Shown one piece after another: positions 1 to 5,042 of a stretch of 5,042 nucleotides of DNA. The DNA comes from Oceanospirillaceae bacterium UBA2001 (GTDB lineage Bacteria > Pseudomonadota > Gammaproteobacteria > Pseudomonadales > Balneatricaceae). Position numbers and translations under genes: made by a program. The notes beneath the pieces were generated by a model. The model was not told where the DNA came from, searched no databases, and was given only the letters and a program-made list of their open reading frames with translations. The stretch is taken from the NCBI GenBank assembly GCA_002335115.1, contig DDCR01000002.1, positions 1-5,042 on the forward strand. Reading direction: 5' to 3'. How positions within the stretch are numbered: the first letter of the stretch is position 1; the number at the start of each line of letters is the position of its first letter.

Positions 1-689
1 ACTTTTTGCACATGATGTTTGGCAAACCAACCACTGAAAGTAAAATAGACCCTGTATTATCGCGTGCCATGGATAAGATTTTCATGCTCCATGCTGACCA
101 TGAGCAAAATGCATCAACTTCCACAGTTCGTTTAGCAGGCTCTTCAGGCGCTAATCCATTCGCCTGTATCGCTTCAGGCATTGCCGCCTTATGGGGCCCT
201 GCCCATGGCGGTGCTAATGAAGCGGTGCTTGATATGCTCGAAGAAATCGGTGATGTATCCAATATAGATACATTTGTAGCCAAAGCAAAAGATAAGGACG
301 ACCCATTCAGATTGATGGGTTTTGGTCATCGTGTGTACAAGAATTTTGACCCACGAGCGATAGTGATGCGCGAAACCTGTGATGAGGTATTGGCTTTGCT
401 GGGTGTAGAAAATGATCCATTATTGCAGATCGCCAAACGTTTGGAGCAAATTGCTTTAGAAGATGAATATTTCATAGAGCGCAAGCTATACCCTAATGTG
501 GACTTTTACTCTGGCATTATTCTTAAGGCCATTGGCATCCCAACCTCTATGTTTACCGTGATTTTTGCCTTAGCACGTACCGTGGGATGGATTTCTCACT
601 GGCATGAAATGCTTAATAGCCCTTACCGTATTGGCCGACCTCGCCAACTTTATACTGGCGCAACGAAACGCTCCTACCCCGTTAAATAA
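1..689 (+). CDS. gltA: Citrate synthase, type II hexameric (3' part; 5' end outside window)
   Basis: This enzyme condenses oxaloacetate and acetyl-CoA to citrate, the entry step of the TCA cycle, in the cytoplasm. Only the C-terminal 228 residues or so are visible; E. coli GltA has 427, so the 5' half lies upstream and the first in-frame codon starts at base 3. The frame is open to the window edge, so the TTG at base 6 is not a real start. All three catalytic residues are present: His in GPAHGG (204-206, E. coli His264), His in GFGHRVYK (327-329, His305) and Asp in PNVDFYSG (501-503, Asp362). The tail has the RPRQLYTG motif and ends in TAA 687-689. The length after the first catalytic His (160 residues) nearly equals that of E. 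coli (163), so the 3' end is intact. One difference: the residue aligned with E. coli Cys206, linked to NADH inhibition, is Thr. An intrinsic terminator follows. The identification is very secure. Confidence 0.97.
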   Translation, partial: FLHMMFGKPTTESKIDPVLSRAMDKIFMLHADHEQNASTSTVRLAGSSGANPFACIASGIAALWGPAHGGANEAVLDMLEEIGDVSNIDTFVAKAKDKDDPFRLMGFGHRVYKNFDPRAIVMRETCDEVLALLGVENDPLLQIAKRLEQIALEDEYFIERKLYPNVDFYSGIILKAIGIPTSMFTVIFALARTVGWISHWHEMLNSPYRIGRPRQLYTGATKRSYPVK

Positions 690-693
690 AGTT

Positions 694-717
694 TTACCGT
701 AAGCCTTACCATAAGCT
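694..717 (+). repeat. Imperfect 12-bp tandem duplication after gltA
   Basis: TTACCGTAAGCC (694-705) is followed directly by TTACCATAAGCT (706-717), matching at 10 of 12 positions. It lies between the gltA stop and its terminator. It could be a small local duplication; no function is suggested by the sequence. Confidence 0.5.
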
Positions 718-736
718 TTTCTATGGGCCTTTAAAC

Positions 737-759
737 AAGCCACCTACGGGTGGCTTTTT
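737..759 (+). terminator. Rho-independent terminator of gltA
   Basis: An 8-bp perfect stem, AAGCCACC (737-744) with GGTGGCTT (749-756), closes a TACG loop (745-748) and runs into a T-tract to 759. In RNA the loop is a C(UACG)G tetraloop, one of the unusually stable UNCG class. It begins 48 bases after the gltA stop codon. It ends 18 bases before the amt promoter, so gltA and amt should be separate transcription units. Confidence 0.9.
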
Positions 760-777
760 ATGGCCTAAAATATACTA

Positions 778-794
778 CTGGCACGGTCTTTGCT
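778..794 (+). promoter_or_regulatory. Sigma-54 (RpoN) -24/-12 promoter for amt
   Basis: The sequence CTGGCACGGTCTTTGCT matches every defined position of the RpoN consensus YTGGCACGrNNNTTGCW. The invariant GG (780-781) and GC (792-793) are exactly 10 bp apart. Counting from the -12 element, transcription should start near base 805, giving a leader of about 109 bases before the GTG start of amt. Sigma-54 promoters need an ATP-dependent activator, and for ammonium transporters this is usually NtrC. NtrC-type sites are present nearby at 847-894. No start site has been mapped here; the call rests on the exact motif and the nature of the gene downstream. Confidence 0.88.
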
Positions 795-846
795 TTATTA
801 CAACCAGCGGTTTTTTAGTGGTAATTCTGCACATCTGTAGCAAAAT

Positions 847-863
847 TGCACCAATATTGACCA
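847..863 (+). promoter_or_regulatory. Possible weaker NtrC-binding site
   Basis: TGCACCAATATTGACCA has a perfect left half-site (TGCACC) but a degraded right half (TGACCA against an expected GGTGCA, 3 of 6). Its centre (855) lies 31 bp from the centre of the perfect site at 878-894, about three helical turns, so the two would face the same side of the DNA. Paired strong and weak sites about three turns apart are the arrangement known from the enteric glnA enhancer. The spacing is the main reason for calling this site. Confidence 0.5.
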
Positions 864-877
864 TAGTATTTTTAATA

Positions 878-894
878 TGCACTGTATTAGTGCA
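878..894 (+). promoter_or_regulatory. NtrC-binding site, perfect 17-bp dyad
   Basis: TGCACTGTATTAGTGCA is a perfect inverted repeat (TGCACT, 5-bp spacer, AGTGCA) that fits the NtrC consensus TGCACY-N5-RGTGCA. NtrC, the response regulator of the nitrogen stress system, binds such dyads and activates sigma-54 polymerase by DNA looping. The site precedes an Amt gene, which fits its role. Its centre lies about 81 bases downstream of the predicted transcription start and 28 bases before the start codon, so it is in the leader, not in the usual upstream position. As RNA it could also fold as a 6-bp hairpin with a 5-base loop, ending 8 bases before the Shine-Dalgarno sequence. Confidence 0.8.
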
Positions 895-902
895 ATAAAT
901 TT

Positions 903-908
903 AAGGAG
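903..908 (+). promoter_or_regulatory. Ribosome binding site deciding the GTG start of amt
   Basis: AAGGAG (903-908) is a strong Shine-Dalgarno sequence 5 bases before the GTG at 914-916. An in-frame TAA at 902-904 means no earlier start is possible in this frame. The first in-frame ATG downstream encodes residue 22, inside the first membrane helix, so GTG is the sensible start. Confidence 0.88.
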
Positions 909-913
909 TTTTA

Positions 914-2122
914 GTGGAAACCACAACCAGTGCCGTCGCCACTTTAGTACAAAGTTCCAATACCTTGTTTATCCTAATGGGAGCCATTATGGTGCTCGCC
1001 ATGCATGCAGGTTTTGCTTTTTTAGAAGTGGGGACAGTCAGGCATAAAAACCAAGTTAATGCGCTGGTTAAAATCATGACTGATTTTGGCTTTTCTTGCT
1101 TAGCCTATTTTTTTGTAGGTTATTGGATAGCGTACGATCAACACTTTTTTGCGAGTGCCGAAACCTTAAGTGCTGATAATGGCTACCAATTGGTCAAGTT
1201 TTTCTTCCTAATGACTTTTGCTGCCGCCATTCCAGCTATCATCTCTGGTGGTATCGCAGAGCGCGCCCGCTTTTGGCCTTTATTACTGGCTGCTGGCTTA
1301 ACTGTGGGCGTTGTTTACCCCTTTTTTGAAGGCATTGCTTGGAATGGCAACTATGGCTTCCAGGCTTGGCTTGAGCAGAGCTTTGGTGCAGGCTTCCATG
1401 ACTTTGCTGGCTCCGTGGTAGTGCACGGTGTAGGGGGATGGCTGGCGCTCTCAGCAGTGCTGTTGCTAGGCACTCGCAATGGACGCTACCGCAAAGGAAA
1501 ATTAGTCGCCTTTGCACCCTCTAGCATCCCCTTTTTAGCCTTGGGGTCATGGATCCTTACCATTGGCTGGTTTGGTTTTAACGTCATGTCAGCGCAAACC
1601 TTAGACGGTATCAGCGGCTTGGTGGCGGTCAATACATTGATGGCTATGGCAGGTGGTACCCTGGCAGCCTTAGTGATTGGTAAAAATGACCCTGGATTTG
1701 TACACAATGGACCCTTGGCTGGTTTAGTCGCCGTGTGTGCAGGTTCAGACCTGATGCACCCTATTGGTGCTTTAGCCGTGGGCCTCATTGCTGGTGGTCT
1801 TTTTGTGTATGCTTTTATCATGACTCAGAACCGCTGGAAGATCGACGATGTATTAGGCGTGTGGCCATTGCATGGCATTTGTGGGGCATGGGGTGGTATT
1901 GCAGCAGGCATTTTTGGCTTAGAGGCTTTGGGAGGTTTAGGCGGCGTAAGTCTGATATCTCAACTGATAGGCACGTTGCTGGGTGTGAGTGTGGCTTTGA
2001 TTGGAGGATTGGTGGTTTACGGGGGTGTGAAGAGATTTATTGGCCTTCGACTCACTGAAGAAGATGAATTTAACGGCGCCGACTTAAGCATTCACAAAAT
2101 CGGCGCAACGTCATTTGACTGA
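914..2122 (+). CDS. amt: Ammonium transporter, Amt family
   Basis: This inner-membrane channel takes up ammonium by conducting NH3 (or NH3 plus a proton) through a hydrophobic pore. The 402-residue protein is full length, with about 11 hydrophobic segments, the first at roughly residues 16-38 and the last at 347-371. Known pore residues can be placed against E. coli AmtB: twin His 171 and 320 (E. coli 168 and 318), Asp163 (160), Trp143 (148), Phe102 (107), Phe222 and Ser226 (215 and 219). Family motifs include SGGIAERARF, DFAGSVVVH and GWFGFN. The second His lies in DVLGVWPLHG, three residues longer than the E. coli DVFGVHG segment, a form I recall from other Amt subgroups. The N-terminus lacks a long signal peptide like that of E. 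coli AmtB. The C-terminal tail (about 372-402) resembles the cytoplasmic tail that contacts GlnK, but no glnK gene is adjacent. A sigma-54 promoter and NtrC sites lie upstream. The gene ends 7 bp from the convergent rlmKL. Confidence 0.95.
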   Translation: METTTSAVATLVQSSNTLFILMGAIMVLAMHAGFAFLEVGTVRHKNQVNALVKIMTDFGFSCLAYFFVGYWIAYDQHFFASAETLSADNGYQLVKFFFLMTFAAAIPAIISGGIAERARFWPLLLAAGLTVGVVYPFFEGIAWNGNYGFQAWLEQSFGAGFHDFAGSVVVHGVGGWLALSAVLLLGTRNGRYRKGKLVAFAPSSIPFLALGSWILTIGWFGFNVMSAQTLDGISGLVAVNTLMAMAGGTLAALVIGKNDPGFVHNGPLAGLVAVCAGSDLMHPIGALAVGLIAGGLFVYAFIMTQNRWKIDDVLGVWPLHGICGAWGGIAAGIFGLEALGGLGGVSLISQLIGTLLGVSVALIGGLVVYGGVKRFIGLRLTEEDEFNGADLSIHKIGATSFD

Positions 2123-2129
2123 CCTATGC

Positions 2130-4517
2130 TTAGTCTTTTTGCAACCAAGGGTTAAAAGTGCTTCGATCTTTGGTTGCTAGGCTGGGGGCTTTGGGAGCAG
2201 TTTCTGCCGGAGCCACTTCTCTGGGAGCCATCTTAGGCACAGGTTTAGGTGCCTTATTCGCTGCTTTCTCTGATGCCCTTTCTGGTGCATTTTTGGAGGA
2301 TGGTCTAGAGACTGCATATTCAGCATCATAAAATTCTGAATTACTGGGCACCTCAGGCTTATACTTGCGGATTTCCCAACACCGATGGATCTTTTTATTG
2401 CGGCTAAAGTCTTTATCTAAGGTTTGATCACTAATATCTTCCACGTGATTGTGCTGTAATACCTTATCGTCTAATTCGAAACGGCGGTAATTAGTTGAAA
2501 AGATCAACAGACCATCTTCTGACAGTAGATCCATCACTCTATGGATCATCCAGGCATGGTCACGCTGCACGTCTAACACGCCAATCATTTTCTTAGAATT
2601 AGAAAAGGTTGGTGGGTCAAGAAAGATTAGGTCATATTCACCTTTGTGGTGTTTAATAAACTCCATGCAGTCGTGCTGTTCAAATTGATGCACTTGATCA
2701 CTAAAACCGTTGAGCGCAAGGTTCTTTTTGCCCCATGACAAATAAGTCGCTGACATATCTACACTCAGCGAATTGTGAGCCCCGCCCTGAACGGCATGCA
2801 TAGTGGCCGTGCCTGTGTAGCAAAATAAGTTTAAGAAGCGTTTACCCTGAGCTAAGTGTTGAATTTTTTGCCGCACAGGTCGATGATCTAAAAACAACCC
2901 CGTGTCTAAATAATCATTGAGGTTGACTAGTAATTTACAACCGCCTTCTTCAACCTGAATGTATTCTCCTTTTTCATCGTGAGTTTGATACTGGTCTTTG
3001 CCCGTCTGCTGGCGGCGTTGTTTTAATACAATGCGTGCTTCTGGAATTTGCAAGGCCTGTGGTAATGCGAGCATCACTTCTTCTAGGCGGCGCTGAGCTT
3101 TCTCAGCATCAACAGTTTTTGGTGCTGCATATTCTTGCACGTGCAGCCAATCATGATAGATATCAATAGCTACTGCATATTCAGGCATATCAGCATCATA
3201 GATACGGTAACATTGAATATTTTCTTGCTTAACCCATTTACTTAACTGCTTACGGTTTTTTACCACTCGATTGGCAAACATTTGCGCGCCCTCACTGAGA
3301 GCCTGCAAGGGAATTTCACCACTGGCTTGGCGACGATCTGCAAAGCGATTTGTGGTTTCTAAAGAGTACATCAATAGCTGGCTTTTAATGGCGCCATTAT
3401 AAAAAGAATATTGCTTATGGGAACGCAAGCCCACCGCTTTGCCTAACTCAGAATTACCTGTAAACACAGCAAGTTCCCAACCAATAAAATCTTGGCTTAA
3501 ACGCTCACCCAAATGTTGATACAAGTACTGCATGTCTGCCACTTCGCTTAACCTTTCACCATAAGGCGGGTTAGTGATCACCAAACCAAGTTGTTGTTGC
3601 GCCTGATGAGTCAGGGGTTTCAAGTCTTTAAGTTCTCTATGACTCACACGGATACGGTCAGTCATACCCGCTTGTTTCAAATTTTCACGACACTTTGATA
3701 TGGCCTTAGGTTGCCCATCATAACCATGAATTTCACTAGTGGCTGCAGCTTCACCCACTTCCCTGCGTAACTCAGCAGCGTCCCATACCTCACGCCACAG
3801 CTCAACATTATGCTGTTTCCACATTTGCAAGCCAAAACGCCAACGCAATAGCCCAGGGGCTGTGTCTGATGCCATCATGGCCGCTTCGATTAAAAACGTG
3901 CCCGACCCACACATAGGATCCATCAGTGGCTTGCCTGCCGCAGCCATTTCTGGCCAACCTGCTCGAATCAATAACGCCGCCGCTAGATTCTCTTTTAATG
4001 GTGCCATGCCACCTTCACGACGATACCCGCGTTTGTGTAAACTCTCACCTGACAAATCTAGGCTAATACGCACGCGGCCCTTAGTAATAAATACATTAAT
4101 GCGCACATCAGGCTCTTGTTTAGCAATATTAGGACGCAATTCACCCTTACTGCGAAATTGATCGACAATGGCATCTTTGACTTTGAGTGCTCCAAAGTGG
4201 GTATTATCAATACCGCGCATGCGACCAGCATAGTCCACTAAGAAAGTTTGATCACTGTCAAAGTGCTCGGTCCACTCAACCTTACTCACAGCGTCATAAA
4301 GTTCGTCAACACTGTCTACGGCTTCGCTGTGTAATAACAATAGAACTCGGTTGGCTAATCGACTCCACAGGCACGCACTGTAGCCAACCTTTAAGTCACC
4401 GTTAAAGTAAACCCCGCCTTGAGTTAGCTTGATGTCTTCTGCGCCAAGTGGGCTGAGTTCATCAGCCAGTATCGGCTCCATCGCTTTGGGACAAGTGGCA
4501 AAAAATGCGTAGGTCAT
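2130..4517 (-). CDS. rlmKL: Bifunctional 23S rRNA methyltransferase RlmKL (m2G2445 and m7G2069)
   Basis: This cytoplasmic, SAM-dependent enzyme methylates two guanines of 23S rRNA during assembly of the 50S subunit: N2 of G2445 by the N-terminal RlmL half and N7 of G2069 by the C-terminal RlmK half (E. coli numbering). The order is an N-terminal and THUMP RNA-binding region (about 1-155), the RlmL domain with DPMCGSGT (200-207, SAM binding) and NPPY (316-319, amino-methyltransferase motif), a linker, then RlmK with FLNLFCYTGT (561-570, SAM binding) and DPPTF (634-638). Homology to E. coli RlmKL (702 residues) ends near residue 713 (HRCWEIRK). Residues about 720-795 form an extra low-complexity tail rich in Ala, Pro and Lys. 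The ATG at 4515-4517 is fixed by an in-frame TGA two codons upstream (4521-4523) and by alignment of the N-terminus with E. coli. No good Shine-Dalgarno is visible. Both catalytic halves look intact. Confidence 0.96.
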   Translation of the reverse strand: MTYAFFATCPKAMEPILADELSPLGAEDIKLTQGGVYFNGDLKVGYSACLWSRLANRVLLLLHSEAVDSVDELYDAVSKVEWTEHFDSDQTFLVDYAGRMRGIDNTHFGALKVKDAIVDQFRSKGELRPNIAKQEPDVRINVFITKGRVRISLDLSGESLHKRGYRREGGMAPLKENLAAALLIRAGWPEMAAAGKPLMDPMCGSGTFLIEAAMMASDTAPGLLRWRFGLQMWKQHNVELWREVWDAAELRREVGEAAATSEIHGYDGQPKAISKCRENLKQAGMTDRIRVSHRELKDLKPLTHQAQQQLGLVITNPPYGERLSEVADMQYLYQHLGERLSQDFIGWELAVFTGNSELGKAVGLRSHKQYSFYNGAIKSQLLMYSLETTNRFADRRQASGEIPLQALSEGAQMFANRVVKNRKQLSKWVKQENIQCYRIYDADMPEYAVAIDIYHDWLHVQEYAAPKTVDAEKAQRRLEEVMLALPQALQIPEARIVLKQRRQQTGKDQYQTHDEKGEYIQVEEGGCKLLVNLNDYLDTGLFLDHRPVRQKIQHLAQGKRFLNLFCYTGTATMHAVQGGAHNSLSVDMSATYLSWGKKNLALNGFSDQVHQFEQHDCMEFIKHHKGEYDLIFLDPPTFSNSKKMIGVLDVQRDHAWMIHRVMDLLSEDGLLIFSTNYRRFELDDKVLQHNHVEDISDQTLDKDFSRNKKIHRCWEIRKYKPEVPSNSEFYDAEYAVSRPSSKNAPERASEKAANKAPKPVPKMAPREVAPAETAPKAPSLATKDRSTFNPWLQKD
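2141..2177. repeat. Inverted repeat in the 3' end of rlmKL, beside the convergent amt end
   Basis: GCAACCAA (2141-2148) and TTGGTTGC (2170-2177) are perfect 8-bp arms around a 21-base loop. In + strand RNA the stem can extend inward through G-U and G-C pairs. It lies over the last codons of rlmKL and just beyond the amt stop. On the + strand a T-run (2136-2140) precedes the stem rather than following it, and on the - strand an A-run follows. It is therefore not a classical intrinsic terminator. It may still protect or define the 3' ends of the overlapping transcripts. Confidence 0.45.
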
Positions 4518-4523
4518 AGGTCA

Positions 4524-4554
4524 ATACTGCAGCAATCAAAAGGGCGCGCAGTAT
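4524..4554. repeat. Inverted repeat in the rlmKL leader and promoter
   Basis: ATACTGC (4524-4530) and GCAGTAT (4548-4554) are perfect 7-bp arms separated by 17 bases. One arm overlaps the probable -10 element of rlmKL and the other lies 6 bases before the start codon. It could be an operator for an unknown regulator or chance symmetry. Confidence 0.35.
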
Positions 4555-4558
4555 ACCA
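4550..4558 (-). promoter_or_regulatory. Probable extended -10 promoter of rlmKL
   Basis: Read on the - strand the sequence is TGGTATACT: a TG dinucleotide one base before TATACT, which matches the -10 consensus TATAAT at 5 of 6 positions. I see no good -35 hexamer 16-18 bp upstream, which is tolerable for an extended -10 promoter. The predicted start near 4542 would leave a leader of about 25 bases. Its place between the ctaB 3' stem-loops and rlmKL fits an independent promoter. Confidence 0.45.
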
Positions 4559-4641
4559 CTATTGATAATAGAGAGGGAAAATCCTTGTTACATAGGCATG
4601 AAGTGGAAGTGGAAATAGGCTTAGGAGCGCAGTGCACATCG

Positions 4642-4668
4642 CTAGTCCATCATGAAAGCCCGGACTAG
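4642..4668. repeat. Second stem-loop downstream of ctaB
   Basis: CTAGTCC (4642-4648) and GGACTAG (4662-4668) form a perfect 7-bp stem with a 13-base loop. It abuts the stem-loop at 4669-4699 with no bases between. No T-tract follows it on the - strand. It probably belongs with its neighbour to the 3' untranslated end of the ctaB mRNA. Confidence 0.55.
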
Positions 4669-4699
4669 TTAATCAAACCCCTTTAAGCGGTTTGATTAA
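4669..4699 (-). terminator. Stem-loop directly after ctaB, possible terminator
   Basis: TTAATCAAACC (4669-4679) and GGTTTGATTAA (4689-4699) are perfect 11-bp arms around a 9-base loop, starting 3 bases after the ctaB stop codon (4703-4705). The lower stem is A/T-rich and the upper stem has the GC pairs. The run of T residues that marks a strong intrinsic terminator is missing on the - strand, where the stem is followed by CTAG. It may be a weak terminator or a 3'-end stabiliser. Confidence 0.5.
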
Positions 4700-4702
4700 G
4701 CT

Positions 4703-5041
4703 CTAAATCGGAAAATAGTGGTCAACTAACAACAATACAAACAACAGCATTAGATAGATAATAGAATACCAAAACGTCTTCATTGCCGCTTTTTCATAGG
4801 CCCCTCGGTAGAGAAGCACCGCCCAATATAAGAACCGAAGGTTCAATAAAGTCACCCCCACGAAGTAGATAAAGCCACTCATGCCCACTATATAAGGCAG
4901 CATGGTCGCAATGATCATTAGCACGGTATAAAGAAGAATCTGCAAACCCGTGAACTCTAAACCATGGGTGACCGGCAACATGGGGATTTCAACCTTGGCG
5001 TATTCATCCCGCCGATGAATGGCTAAGGCCCAAAAATGAGG
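4703..5041 (-). CDS. ctaB: Heme O synthase (protoheme IX farnesyltransferase), C-terminal part
   Basis: This UbiA-family membrane prenyltransferase adds a farnesyl group to protoheme IX to make heme O, the cofactor (or heme A precursor) of heme-copper terminal oxidases. About 112 C-terminal residues are visible; the family is usually near 300, so the 5' part lies beyond base 5042. The frame stays open to the window edge, reading [20 protein letters not shown] before the Met at 4979-4981, so that Met is internal. This matches the E. coli CyoE stretch [24 protein letters not shown] in layout. Three hydrophobic segments follow (visible residues about 32-52, 55-78 and 89-107). The gene ends with TAG at 4703-4705, in the same direction as rlmKL but 185 bp away with stem-loops between. 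The symbol ctaB or cyoE depends on upstream context that is not visible. Confidence 0.92.
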   Translation of the reverse strand, partial: PHFWALAIHRRDEYAKVEIPMLPVTHGLEFTGLQILLYTVLMIIATMLPYIVGMSGFIYFVGVTLLNLRFLYWAVLLYRGAYEKAAMKTFWYSIIYLMLLFVLLLVDHYFPI

Positions 5042-5042
5042 G

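Noticed and set aside
816..832. Second sigma-54 promoter around GTGGTAATTCTGCAC
   Set aside because: The GG and GC are only 7 bp apart where 10 are required.
828..844. Third NtrC site starting with TGCACA
   Set aside because: Only the left half-site matches; the right half (AGCAAA) is poor and its spacing to the other sites (19 and 50 bp) is less convincing.
846..876. Sigma-70 promoter TTGCAC (846-851) with TTTAAT (871-876) for amt
   Set aside because: The spacing is 19 bp and the -35 match is poor. It overlaps the NtrC sites, so a weak basal promoter repressed by NtrC is possible, but the support is too thin to annotate.
1239..1821. Open frames on the - strand inside amt (1239-1517 and 1486-1821)
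   Set aside because: They lie wholly inside the well-supported amt gene, have no ribosome site I can see, and their translations show no recognisable domain.
1735..2058. Open frame of 107 codons on the + strand inside amt
   Set aside because: It is an out-of-frame shadow of amt, rich in Trp, Cys and Arg, with no family resemblance.
3739..4405. Open frames on the + strand opposite rlmKL (3739-4161 and 4187-4405)
   Set aside because: They are antisense to conserved RlmKL domains and have protein-like composition only by chance; no ribosome site or known motif.
4572..4641. Possible small RNA or small gene between ctaB and rlmKL
   Set aside because: I found no start codon with ribosome site and useful frame, and no promoter-terminator pair; the stretch appears featureless.

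Overview
The window looks like ordinary chromosome from a gammaproteobacterium of moderate GC, roughly the mid-40s percent by eye. The genus cannot be fixed from the sequence. Three signs support this: the citrate synthase is the hexameric proteobacterial GltA type, the rRNA methyltransferase is the fused RlmK-RlmL form typical of Gammaproteobacteria, and the heme O synthase tail is of the CyoE/CtaB type. I see no mobile element, CRISPR array, tRNA, rRNA or phage gene.

Layout: (1) bases 1-689, + strand, hold the 3' half of gltA (citrate synthase), closed by a clear intrinsic terminator at 737-759. (2) Bases 760-913 are a compact control region. It has a full-consensus sigma-54 promoter (778-794), then a perfect 17-bp NtrC-type dyad (878-894) and a weaker partner (847-863) one to three helical turns away. 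These sites lie downstream of the predicted transcription start. (3) Bases 914-2122, + strand, encode a complete Amt-family ammonium channel with GTG start and good Shine-Dalgarno. (4) After only 7 bp, convergent and on the - strand, 2130-4517 encode the bifunctional 23S rRNA methyltransferase RlmKL with an extra C-terminal Ala/Pro/Lys-rich tail of about 80 residues. (5) Bases 4518-4702 carry a probable extended -10 promoter for rlmKL and two back-to-back stem-loops behind the next gene. (6) Bases 4703-5041, - strand, are the 3' end of a heme O synthase (ctaB/cyoE), running off the window.

The genes do not form one pathway: TCA-cycle entry, ammonium uptake, ribosome modification and heme O synthesis sit side by side. 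gltA and amt are separated by a terminator and amt has its own nitrogen-responsive promoter. ctaB and rlmKL are co-oriented but separated by stem-loops and a promoter-like element. The most interesting part is the amt control region, where the enhancer-like NtrC sites appear downstream of the sigma-54 promoter, inside the transcribed leader. No previously undescribed multi-gene system is visible.
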